This document shows positions 1-5,522 of a stretch of 5,522 bases of DNA, piece by piece (position 1 is the first letter of the stretch; each line of letters begins with the position of its first letter). The stretch lies in assembly GCA_030618905.1 (NCBI GenBank), contig JAUXCL010000164.1, forward strand, positions 1-5,522, written 5' to 3'. The position numbers were made by a program, and so were the translations under genes. The notes beneath the pieces are model-generated. The model did no database searches and was not told the DNA's origin. It worked only from the letters and a program-made list of their open reading frames with translations. This DNA comes from Bacteroidales bacterium (lineage in GTDB: Bacteria > Bacteroidota > Bacteroidia > Bacteroidales > B18-G4).

Positions 1-1038
1 GATGATCCATATGGATATAGTAATCAACACTATATGGAAGTTAATATTTATCCTACCTACCCGGGCTATCCGTGCCATGCTCAAGGTGATTCGGTGCTCA
101 CTTATACTTCAGGTTCATTTACTGATGGCAGTGGCCCAATCGAAAATTACCTTGATAACCAAACCGCTACCTGGCTTATTGACCCGCAGAATATACATGA
201 TTCAATTACCATTATCGAATTAAGCTTTACTCATTTTGATCTTCAGGCAGGTGACTATGTACGGGTTTATGATGGGGCGGGTACTTCGGATCCTTTGATT
301 GGAGAGTTTACCGGTTCAGAACTCCCTGAAGTCCTTACCTCGACAGGCAACAAGTTATTTGTTGCTTTTGAAACCGATGGGAATGGCACAGCGGCTGGAT
401 TTAAGGCAGAATATAATTCAGAAATACCAATTTGGTGCAACGGTACAGTTACACTCACAGAACCAACAGGGATCATCACTGATGGTAGTGGTTCGTTTTT
501 TTACAATCACAATGCCACATGCATGTATATGATAATGCCTGAATACGCTAACGAGATAACGCTATATTTTAATTCGTTTGAAGTAGCAGACAGCATGGAC
601 GTCTTCGAGGTATATGATGGAACAACAATAATAGCAGGCTTTTCGACTGTCAACCCACCTGTAACGATTTCAGCAACCAGCGGAATAATGATCATTAAAT
701 GGAGGACAAACTCCATTGGAAATGCCCCCGGTTGGGAGGTTTATTACGAAATTGACAATGTGGGGATAAATGAAATTGATGCTTTTGGTGAACTATATGT
801 CTACCCCAACCCCTTCACTTCAACAACAGCCCTTTCCTACACCCTTGACAAGCCCAATAATGTACAAATTACAATTTATACTTTACAAGGTCAGATTGTT
901 TTTATGATGGAAGAGAAGCAGAAAACTGGAACTCAGAGGGTAGAATGGAACGCTGAAGGACTGCCTCCGGGCCTTTATATAATCCGGTTACAAGCAGGAA
1001 ATAATATTGCTTTCAGTAAATTGTTACTTGCACATTAA
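1..1038 (+). CDS. Secreted CUB-domain protein with T9SS C-terminal sorting domain (5' end missing)
   Basis: The reading frame is open from base 1 to the TAA at 1036-1038, so 345 C-terminal residues are visible and the N-terminus, with any catalytic domain, lies outside the window. Visible residues about 25-138 form a first CUB-like beta-sandwich (SGSFTDGSG at 37-45, DYVRVYDG at 85-92). Residues about 146-250 form a second (TDGSGSF at 160-166, FEVYDG at 202-207), with Cys146 and Cys174 placed like the first CUB disulfide. The first copy has Thr57 where the second has Cys174. Residues about 264-345 are a typical T9SS type A sorting domain: VYPNPF at 267-272, the LPPGLYIIRL strand at 321-330 and a final SKLLLAH. 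By family knowledge such proteins are exported by Sec, cross the outer membrane by T9SS and are released or surface-anchored after the tail is removed. CUB domains bind protein or carbohydrate and often follow a peptidase, but residues 1-24 do not show which. An internal ATG at 34 is not a credible start because the frame stays open upstream. Confidence 0.93.
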   Translation, partial: DDPYGYSNQHYMEVNIYPTYPGYPCHAQGDSVLTYTSGSFTDGSGPIENYLDNQTATWLIDPQNIHDSITIIELSFTHFDLQAGDYVRVYDGAGTSDPLIGEFTGSELPEVLTSTGNKLFVAFETDGNGTAAGFKAEYNSEIPIWCNGTVTLTEPTGIITDGSGSFFYNHNATCMYMIMPEYANEITLYFNSFEVADSMDVFEVYDGTTIIAGFSTVNPPVTISATSGIMIIKWRTNSIGNAPGWEVYYEIDNVGINEIDAFGELYVYPNPFTSTTALSYTLDKPNNVQITIYTLQGQIVFMMEEKQKTGTQRVEWNAEGLPPGLYIIRLQAGNNIAFSKLLLAH

Positions 1039-1040
1039 CA

Positions 1041-1116
1041 AGTAGGCAGTAGGCGATAGGCGGTAGGCAGTTGGACAGTAGGCGGTAAAAAGTACGGAGT
1101 AAGGAGTAGGGAGAGG
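1041..1116. repeat. Degenerate AGTAGGC heptamer tandem repeat
   Basis: About ten units of period 7 begin two bases after the stop codon of the CUB gene. AGTAGGC occurs at 1041, 1048 and 1077. Variants are GATAGGC at 1055, GGTAGGC at 1062, an 8-nt AGTTGGAC at 1069, GGTAAAA at 1084, AGTACGG at 1091, AGTAAGG at 1098 and AGTAGGG at 1105, with a partial unit to 1116. The array decays from left to right. It is non-coding and shows no inverted symmetry or spacers, so it is neither a CRISPR array nor an obvious terminator. It resembles in style the short tandemly repeated heptamers of cyanobacterial intergenic DNA. Function is unknown. Confidence 0.85.
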
Positions 1117-1119
1117 TTT

Positions 1120-1151
1120 CTAAACGACTCAACAACTAAACATCTAAACAA
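1120..1151. repeat. CTAAACAA-type octamer tandem repeat, four units
   Basis: Four consecutive 8-nt units can be read: CTAAACGA at 1120, CTCAACAA at 1128, CTAAACAT at 1136 and CTAAACAA at 1144. The sequence is unrelated to the AGTAGGC array that ends four bases earlier. No open reading frame or hairpin is associated with it. Confidence 0.75.
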
Positions 1152-1159
1152 TTTTCAGA

Positions 1160-1182
1160 TCACGCGTCACGCGTCACGCATC
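1160..1182. repeat. TCACGCG heptamer tandem repeat, three units
   Basis: TCACGCG occurs at 1160 and 1167 and TCACGCA at 1174, followed by TC. The final 11 bases, CGTCACGCATC at 1172-1182, recur exactly at 4907-4917 at the end of the second heptamer array in this window and in the same orientation. This suggests a dispersed repeat family and not a local accident. Confidence 0.8.
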
Positions 1183-1261
1183 TTTTCAGGATACAGGCTG
1201 GACCAATGTTTGGTGGTGGGTTTGAAGAACTATAGTAAACTGCAATAATAAACGTTGAATT

Positions 1262-1282
1262 GTATGTAAAATCGTATGTAAA
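1262..1282. repeat. Short direct repeat GTATGTAAA, two copies
   Basis: GTATGTAAA occurs at 1262-1270 and again at 1274-1282, separated by ATC. It lies just beyond the T-run end of the tRNA terminator. Apart from this pair, bases 1183-1283 show no gene, hairpin or recognisable motif. Significance is doubtful in AT-rich DNA. Confidence 0.5.
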
Positions 1283-1283
1283 T

Positions 1284-1323
1284 AAAAAAACCCCTCGGAA
1301 AACAGCTGTTTATCAAGGGGTTT
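1284..1323 (-). terminator. Intrinsic terminator downstream of tRNA-Phe
   Basis: Read on the minus strand, a stem of AAACCCCTTG (1323-1314) pairs with CGAGGGGTTT (1297-1288), ten pairs including one G-U, and the transcript then runs into U residues encoded by the seven A bases at 1284-1290. The interior holds a 12-bp perfect palindrome, AAACAGCTGTTT (1300-1311), which can form a second hairpin stacked on the outer stem. It starts 14 nt after the mature tRNA 3' end. It is well placed to end the tRNA transcript and any read-through from the glycosyltransferase operon. On the plus strand there is no good T-run after the stem, so it is a weak candidate for ending the CUB gene. Confidence 0.85.
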
Positions 1324-1336
1324 GTTGGGAGTCCTG

Positions 1337-1409
<73 letters not shown>

Positions 1410-1420
1410 GCTTCTGTCGG

Positions 1421-1450
1421 CAAAGATACAATGGAATTCGGAAAATCAAA
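1421..1450 (-). promoter_or_regulatory. Bacteroidota-type promoter for tRNA-Phe
   Basis: On the minus strand TTTG (1450-1447) is followed after 18 nt by TATCTTTG (1428-1421), a full match to the Bacteroidota -33/-7 pattern TTTG...TAnnTTTG recognised by their primary sigma factor. Initiation would be expected a few bases downstream, leaving only a short leader before the tRNA 5' end at 1409. The -33 element overlaps the TGA stop codon (1448-1446) of the flippase-like gene. Confidence 0.75.
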
Positions 1451-2312
1451 AATTCTTAAGTATATTCTTCACATTAACTACCCAGGGTAATCCACTTAAA
1501 GAAACAACGACAGTAATAAGGTAGAACATAAAACTAAGCCCAACGGCTTCATTCACATTCATCTGCAGGAACTGTGCACCATAGAGAAAGGTAATCTCGC
1601 GGGAGCCGACGCCGCCCACGGTGATGGGGATGGAGGAGACGATGGAGGAAACAAGGAACAAAAATAGATAAGTGATGTAGTTTTCGCCGGTGCCAAAGGC
1701 CAGCAGGATACAAAAAGCAGACAAGACCTGCAGGAGCTGAATAATATATGAGTATCCAATGATCCTGGAAACGATTTTTACAAAGTGCTTTAAAAAATAA
1801 TAAATGACCAGGTAGAATGCCAGGGCCGAAAGAGGGATCAGGAGCCAGATAAAATAATCAACATAGTCAGGGACCTCAACAAAATAAACCAGCACAGCAG
1901 CGATTCCCAGCAGCGCCACCAGGCCGCTGAGGCGGTCCATGATCAGTGCCCAGAACAGCCTGCCGATCTTTACATTGTAGGTTTTGTTTAACAGGTAGAT
2001 CTTATAGCCATCTCCCCCAATGCCCCCGGGCAGGAAAAGGTTATAAAACATCCCCAGCAGGTAAAGCTTGAAATTTGTCTTTTCTGAAATGTTGATATCC
2101 ACACTTTTTAAAAACTGGTTGAGCCGGAAAGAAGACAGCAATTGTGAAAGGGTAAAAGCCAGCAGCGCAAGCAATAGCCACCAGGGATTTGATTTGCCAA
2201 AAAGCAACAATACCTCGCGCACATCTATATTCCGGAACACGATATAGAGGGCGGCTGCCGTGATAGCAATCTTCAGCAGCAGCTTAAGGCTTTTGTGGAT
2301 ACGGGTATTCAT
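1446..2312 (-). CDS. Flippase-like integral membrane protein (LPG_synthase_TM / UPF0104 family)
   Basis: The 288-residue product is very hydrophobic, with about seven or eight membrane segments (for example about 10-27, 43-62, 118-144, 152-172, 188-207, 211-230 and 255-280). Family signatures are NLFLPGGIGGDGYK at 91-104, MDRLSG at 125-130 and TVGGVGSRE at 231-239, as in the membrane domain of lysylphosphatidylglycerol synthase (MprF) and in the AglD-type TIGR00374 family. There is no C-terminal aminoacyl-transfer domain, so it is not a full MprF. Proteins of this family are often found beside polyprenyl-linked glycosyltransferases and are thought to help move or present lipid-linked substrates; that role is inferred here. 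The ATG at 2312 lies inside the preceding gene, giving a 29-nt overlap in another frame and suggesting translational coupling. No Shine-Dalgarno sequence precedes it. No terminator lies between its stop and the tRNA-Phe gene. Confidence 0.9.
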   Translation of the reverse strand: MNTRIHKSLKLLLKIAITAAALYIVFRNIDVREVLLLFGKSNPWWLLLALLAFTLSQLLSSFRLNQFLKSVDINISEKTNFKLYLLGMFYNLFLPGGIGGDGYKIYLLNKTYNVKIGRLFWALIMDRLSGLVALLGIAAVLVYFVEVPDYVDYFIWLLIPLSALAFYLVIYYFLKHFVKIVSRIIGYSYIIQLLQVLSAFCILLAFGTGENYITYLFLFLVSSIVSSIPITVGGVGSREITFLYGAQFLQMNVNEAVGLSFMFYLITVVVSLSGLPWVVNVKNILKNF

Positions 2313-3909
2313 GCAGGATCTTAACCAGTTTCAGTTTACGTTCTTGCCAGTGTGTATTGTAAGTGTAATACACATAATAGTCTTTATTGATCAGGCGCTT
2401 ATCGTCGCCAATATAAAACATGTCATAATTGATGTCAAACAGCTCCTCGTACTTCCGCGGCAGGATCTCCCTTCGCTCCCTTGTGATATAAAAAGCTGAA
2501 AAATCATCTACACCACTCCAGCCCAGGATCCACAAAGGCTGGCCTTTCATGAGTTGCGCCATTTTTATCGCCCCCTCTTTGGCCGGAATACCCCGGTTGA
2601 CCTGATACCTCGCCGGAATCACGGTCCAGTTGAAACCTATCCTGACCAGCAGTATAATGATCACAAAAATCAGCAATCGATACCTCTTCATTCGCAGCAT
2701 TAAATAGGATAATAAGCCCAGGGAAAGGAAAAGGAAGATAAATTTGGGTATGATCAGGGACAGGTCCCTGGTTTCATCGATAAAAAATACAGCAAGTGTT
2801 CCCAGTGTTGCGATCACCCCGGTAGCAGATAGCAAATAGTCAATAACCCTGTTTTGAAATATATTTTCCTCCCGGTACTTATAATAGAAATAAAAGAACA
2901 CGCTGAATATCAAAGGAATGAACATAATGAGGTAGCGGGCGTGCACCTCGGGAGAGCTCCAGTAAACGATGATATTGGCCAGGAAAATAATGAGCATGAA
3001 CTTTACAAAAGGCTCATTCCGAATGGTCCTGAAAAAATCTTTTCGGATACAACAGATGATCATCAGGGCCCAGGGGGCAAAATGGTAAATCATGTCAACG
3101 GGGAATTTCAGGATGCTGACAATAGTCTGCCCCAACCCAAAACGAATAACCGTTCTGCGCGAGGATTCATCAAAAAGCGTAGAAAACAGGCTTTCCAGTG
3201 TTCCCGGATAACGTGAGAAATAAACCAGGTAATAACCACCGACGATCAATAGAAATGCGGCTATCCCTGCGAAGTGTGCAAGGCTGAATAGCTTTTTGAA
3301 CTCCTTCTGATAAATAAAAAACACCACAAGGGTAATCCCCTGGAAGACAATGGCAGGCAAGCCTTTAAACAGGTATCCAAGGGAAACCAACAAATAAGAA
3401 GTCAGGAATAAAGCCCAGTAATTTGACTTCCTGTGAAAATGATAAACGGCCATAAAATTCATAAAGACCACCCAGGAGAAGGTGATATCGATCAGGGCCA
3501 GCTGCGTATCCCAGAACAACATCCTGCCACAGGTGATAAAGGCCATCGCATTTACAAAGGCGATCTCTTTGCCAAAATGCTTTCTGAACACCATGAATAT
3601 CGAAGCTGCAAACAGAATGGTGGAAACCACCGTTGAAAAGCGCAGGGTGAACTCATCAAAATTTCCGAAAAGAGAAGTATAGCCAATGAGCATCCAATTG
3701 TAAAGCGGGGGCTTTTTCAGGTAATACTCACCGTACATGGTAGGCACGATCCAATCGTCATTGATCAGCATCTCCAGGGCTACCAGTCCGCGGATTTGCT
3801 CATCCGAAGTGACCGGCATCAGGCCCAGGTTGATCAGCAGGGCCGGGAAAAGCAAAACGATACTGACAAGGTAAAGGATCCAGGGATTTTTTTCAATATA
3901 GCTGATCAT
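2284..3909 (-). CDS. ArnT/PMT-like GT-C membrane glycosyltransferase (GT39/GT83-like)
   Basis: This 541-residue protein has about 12 predicted membrane helices through residue ~424 and a soluble C-terminal domain (about 430-541). It has the GT-C layout: after the first helix the acidic SDEQIR motif at 35-40 (Asp36 and Glu37 being the likely catalytic or metal-site residues), then YYLKKPPLYNW at 62-72, which matches the KPPL motif of ArnT-type enzymes. ALIDITFSW at 138-146 supplies a second membrane-edge acidic residue, FKGLPAI follows at 181-187, and ARYLIMFIPLI at 324-334 is the usual Arg-Tyr...Pro helix. Such enzymes move a sugar from a polyprenyl phosphate to a lipid or protein acceptor on the outer face of the inner membrane. 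Length is close to that of ArnT (about 550). Donor and acceptor cannot be told from sequence. The ATG at 3909 is 12 nt after the stop of the GT2 gene; no clear ribosome-binding site is visible. Confidence 0.88.
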   Translation of the reverse strand: MISYIEKNPWILYLVSIVLLFPALLINLGLMPVTSDEQIRGLVALEMLINDDWIVPTMYGEYYLKKPPLYNWMLIGYTSLFGNFDEFTLRFSTVVSTILFAASIFMVFRKHFGKEIAFVNAMAFITCGRMLFWDTQLALIDITFSWVVFMNFMAVYHFHRKSNYWALFLTSYLLVSLGYLFKGLPAIVFQGITLVVFFIYQKEFKKLFSLAHFAGIAAFLLIVGGYYLVYFSRYPGTLESLFSTLFDESSRRTVIRFGLGQTIVSILKFPVDMIYHFAPWALMIICCIRKDFFRTIRNEPFVKFMLIIFLANIIVYWSSPEVHARYLIMFIPLIFSVFFYFYYKYREENIFQNRVIDYLLSATGVIATLGTLAVFFIDETRDLSLIIPKFIFLFLSLGLLSYLMLRMKRYRLLIFVIIILLVRIGFNWTVIPARYQVNRGIPAKEGAIKMAQLMKGQPLWILGWSGVDDFSAFYITRERREILPRKYEELFDINYDMFYIGDDKRLINKDYYVYYTYNTHWQERKLKLVKILHEYPYPQKP

Positions 3910-3921
3910 CGTGTCCGGGTT

Positions 3922-4851
3922 TTATCCGCTTGTGATCTTCCTGATCTTGTAAGGCTTTTTCTGCTGAGATTCGTAATAGGTCCGCATCTGCAGTTCGGCC
4001 GCAATACCCACTGTGATCAATTGAATACCGGCGATCAACAGGATTACACCAAAGATCAGCAGGGGCCGGCCCCAGATGTCCTGGCCAAGGATCTTCAGAA
4101 CGACCAGGTAAATATTAATGACCACTCCGGCAAGGAGCATCAGCAGGCCCAGGTTACCGAAAAGATGCATGGGCTTTTGCATGTATTTCTTGAAGAAGAG
4201 CACCAGCAGCAGATCGCTGATTACCCTGAAGGTTCTGCCAATTCCATATTTCGATTTCCCATGCTGGCGCGGATGATGCTTCACGTCCACCTGTGTGATA
4301 TGTGCTCCATCAAGCGCAGCCAGAACAGGAATAAAGCGGTGTAACTCACCATAAAGGCCAAGATTTTTGGCAATATCACTTTTGAATACTTTCAGTGTGC
4401 AACCATAATCTTTCATCTTCACCCCTGTGGATGAACGGATGATATAATTGGCCAGCCTGCTGGGAATCTTCCGGAGGAACATCCCATCCCGCCTGTTTTT
4501 TCGGATTCCAGCCACCAGGTCCCAATCGCCGGCTTCAGCCATCTCCAGCATCATGGGAATATCGGATGGGTCATTTTGCAGGTCGCCATCTATGGTAACA
4601 ATGTATTCACCCTGTGCAGCATCAATTCCGGCGGCAAGGGCAGAGCTCTGTCCGTAGTTCTTTTGCAGTTCGATCAGCTTCAGGTCTTTGTCCAGCAGGT
4701 TTTTAACCTCGGCAACGGTATTGTCTGCAGAGCCATCATCCACATAAATGATCTCATAATCAAAGCCACCCAATGCATCCCGGATTTGCCGCAGCAGGGG
4801 CCGGATGTTTTCTTCCTCGTTATAAACACAAACAACGACAGAGATTTTCAT
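3922..4851 (-). CDS. Polyprenyl-phosphate glycosyltransferase, GT2 family (GtrB/ArnC/DPM1-like)
   Basis: The product is 309 residues from the ATG at 4851. The N-terminal GT-A domain starts at once with KISVVVCVYNEEENI (2-16), followed by the nucleotide-binding YVDDGSADNT (36-45), KNYGQSSALAAGID (64-77) and the metal-binding DGDLQNDP (88-95; Asp88 and Asp90 form the DXD). Later family motifs are DYGCTLKVFK (148-157), ELHRFIP (169-175) and VKHHPRQHGKSKYG (190-203). Two membrane helices, about 229-252 and 263-287, close the protein, as in GtrB and ArnC-type enzymes that transfer a sugar from a nucleotide sugar to undecaprenyl phosphate on the cytoplasmic side. The frame extends upstream to a GTG at 4905, but those 18 extra residues have no family similarity and begin inside the heptamer repeat, and the candidate promoter lies between, so 4851 is chosen. 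It is the first gene of the three-gene operon. The exact sugar cannot be read from the sequence. Confidence 0.92.
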   Translation of the reverse strand: MKISVVVCVYNEEENIRPLLRQIRDALGGFDYEIIYVDDGSADNTVAEVKNLLDKDLKLIELQKNYGQSSALAAGIDAAQGEYIVTIDGDLQNDPSDIPMMLEMAEAGDWDLVAGIRKNRRDGMFLRKIPSRLANYIIRSSTGVKMKDYGCTLKVFKSDIAKNLGLYGELHRFIPVLAALDGAHITQVDVKHHPRQHGKSKYGIGRTFRVISDLLLVLFFKKYMQKPMHLFGNLGLLMLLAGVVINIYLVVLKILGQDIWGRPLLIFGVILLIAGIQLITVGIAAELQMRTYYESQQKKPYKIRKITSG

Positions 4852-4869
4852 AGAGAAAGTGTTTGGATT

Positions 4870-4877
4870 CAAAGATA
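4870..4877 (-). promoter_or_regulatory. Candidate -7 element of the glycosyltransferase operon promoter
   Basis: TATCTTTG on the minus strand (4877-4870) fits the Bacteroidota -7 pattern TAnnTTTG and is identical to the -7 element of the tRNA-Phe promoter in this window. It is 18 nt upstream of the ATG at 4851, predicting a leader of roughly 10-15 nt. No good TTTG is present at the expected -33 distance; that position falls within the heptamer repeat. Confidence 0.55.
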
Positions 4878-4890
4878 AAGAAATTCTTCT

Positions 4891-4920
4891 CTCGTCACTC
4901 GTCACTCGTCACGCATCACG
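4891..4920. repeat. CTCGTCA heptamer tandem repeat, about four units
   Basis: Units are CTCGTCA at 4891, 4898 and 4905, then CGCATCA at 4912 and a partial CG. It is related to the TCACGCG array at 1160-1182 and shares CGTCACGCATC with it (4907-4917). Here it sits in a divergent promoter region, upstream of the GT2 start on one side and of the secreted-protein gene on the other. Confidence 0.8.
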
Positions 4921-4926
4921 ATTTGT

Positions 4927-4953
4927 TAATTGAAAAGCACAAAATATCAATTA
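4927..4953. repeat. Inverted repeat TAATTGA-N13-TCAATTA, possible operator
   Basis: TAATTGA at 4927-4933 and its exact reverse complement TCAATTA at 4947-4953 flank 13 bases in the divergent intergenic region. Position and symmetry would suit a dimeric regulator, but seven-base arms in AT-rich DNA may arise by chance, and no regulator gene is in the window. Confidence 0.3.
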
Positions 4954-4974
4954 TACTGCTATATGAGTCAGATT

Positions 4975-5004
4975 TTTGTTATATTTATCATTCTATTAAC
5001 TTAA
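4975..5004 (+). promoter_or_regulatory. Weak candidate promoter for the secreted-protein gene
   Basis: TTTG at 4975-4978 is followed after 18 nt by TAACTTAA (4997-5004), which keeps TAnnTT of the Bacteroidota -7 pattern but lacks the final TG. The spacing equals that of the tRNA-Phe promoter and would leave a leader of about 11 nt before the ATG at 5022. An alternative -7, TATATTTA at 4980-4987, has no TTTG partner. Confidence 0.3.
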
Positions 5005-5021
5005 CATAAAACAAGATTACC

Positions 5022-5522
5022 ATGAAAAAGTTTACCCGTATTATGCTGGTGCTTGCATTGTCATCAGCTTTTTGTATTTCCCAAATGTCAGCCCAAAACA
5101 TACTTTGTGTTGACAATGACCTGAGTGATACTTCAGCAGCTTCTTTTACAGATTGTTGGCCGATGTTCCAGGCATCGCTTGATGCCAACGGTTATACTTA
5201 CGACTATATGGAGGTCGATCAAACCACATACACTGGCCCGGATGCTACAGCAATGGATCCCTATGACATTGTCATCTGGTGGACAGGCGAAGTATGGGAC
5301 GGGTGGCAAACCCTTACCCTTGATGATGAATTCAACCTGCTCCTGTACCTGACTCTGAGCAATGGAAAACTCCTTTTGTCAGCGCAGGATTACCTGTGGG
5401 ACCGTTATTCGGCTGCCGGATTCTTCGATCCTGGTGATGTTCCATATGATCAATTAGGAATTATAGAAGTTGTGCAGGATGAATATCATATTGAAGACGA
5501 CCCCGACACCGCCCGCTTCAAC
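5022..5522 (+). CDS. Secreted protein with N-terminal ILCVDND-type alpha/beta domain (3' end missing)
   Basis: The frame runs from ATG at 5022 to the window edge, 167 residues without a stop. Residues 1-25 are a signal peptide: MKKFTR, a hydrophobic core LVLALSSAF, and cleavage predicted after SAQ at 23-25. Cys18 is not in a good lipobox, so a lipoprotein is less likely. The mature part opens with NILCVDND (26-33), then a putative helix SFTDCWPMFQASLDANGY (41-58), PYDIVIWWTGEVW (80-92), a helix around residues 100-114 and KLLLSAQDYLWD (116-127). The order strand-Asp-rich loop, helix, YDxVIWxTG, then GxLLLSxQD resembles a class I glutamine-amidotransferase-like fold often seen in large Bacteroidota secreted proteins with ILxVDDD openings. 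No catalytic residues can be named and an enzymatic role is not shown. A C-terminal T9SS sorting domain would be expected beyond the window. It is transcribed away from the glycosyltransferase operon. Confidence 0.9.
   Translation, partial: MKKFTRIMLVLALSSAFCISQMSAQNILCVDNDLSDTSAASFTDCWPMFQASLDANGYTYDYMEVDQTTYTGPDATAMDPYDIVIWWTGEVWDGWQTLTLDDEFNLLLYLTLSNGKLLLSAQDYLWDRYSAAGFFDPGDVPYDQLGIIEVVQDEYHIEDDPDTARFN

Noticed and set aside
2..223. 73-codon frame beginning at base 2
   Set aside because: It overlaps the CUB protein frame, which has domain support; the shifted frame looks random.
1041..1182. CRISPR array
   Set aside because: Units are 7-8 nt with no unique spacers and no cas genes nearby. 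These are simple tandem repeats.
1446..2312. Full-length MprF lysylphosphatidylglycerol synthase
   Set aside because: Only the membrane domain is present; at 288 residues the aminoacyl-transfer domain is absent, so antibiotic-peptide resistance by lipid lysylation cannot be claimed.
2854..3216. 120-codon open frame on the plus strand
   Set aside because: It is antisense to the GT-C gene, has no recognisable motif, and is explained by the codon bias of the real gene.
3796..4344. 182-codon open frame on the plus strand
   Set aside because: It lies antisense across the GT-C and GT2 genes, and its translation is polar and low in complexity with no domain. The minus-strand frames carry clear family motifs.

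Overview
The window looks like a chromosomal segment from a Bacteroidota bacterium, probably class Bacteroidia. Three things point there: a type IX secretion (T9SS) C-terminal sorting domain at the end of the first gene; promoter-like sequences of the Bacteroidota type (TTTG, about 18 nt, TAnnTTTG) instead of -35/-10 boxes; and gene starts without clear Shine-Dalgarno sequences. Genus cannot be told from this window.

Layout. Bases 1-1038 (+) hold the 3' end of a large secreted protein with two CUB-like domains and a T9SS sorting tail. Bases 1039-1336 are intergenic: three different short tandem repeats lie next to each other (period 7, period 8, period 7), then an intrinsic terminator facing left. 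A tRNA-Phe(GAA) gene lies on the minus strand (1337-1409), with a promoter that overlaps the stop codon of the gene upstream of it. Bases 1446-4851 (-) are a compact three-gene operon, in transcription order: a GT2 polyprenyl-phosphate glycosyltransferase with two C-terminal membrane helices, an ArnT/PMT-like GT-C membrane glycosyltransferase, and a flippase-like LPG_synthase_TM/UPF0104 membrane protein. Spacing is 12 nt between the first two genes; the last two overlap by 29 nt. Bases 4852-5021 are a divergent intergenic region with a TCACTCG-type heptamer repeat related to one in the first intergenic region. From 5022 (+) to the right edge is the 5' part of a secreted protein with a signal peptide and an ILCVDND...YDIVIWWTG domain.

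How the genes may work together (inference). The GT2 would load a sugar onto a polyprenyl phosphate at the inner face of the membrane, the flippase-like protein is a candidate to move or support it, and the GT-C enzyme would transfer the sugar to an acceptor at the periplasmic face. This matches the logic of ArnC/ArnT lipid A modification and of the three-component GtrA/GtrB/Gtr glycosylation systems, but with a different membrane partner. The acceptor cannot be read from the sequence. The secreted proteins on either side are transcribed independently, and nothing shows that they are substrates.

No mobile element, CRISPR array, phage gene or defence system is visible. The most unusual features are the clustered period-7/8 repeat arrays and the tRNA gene placed directly in the path of operon transcription.
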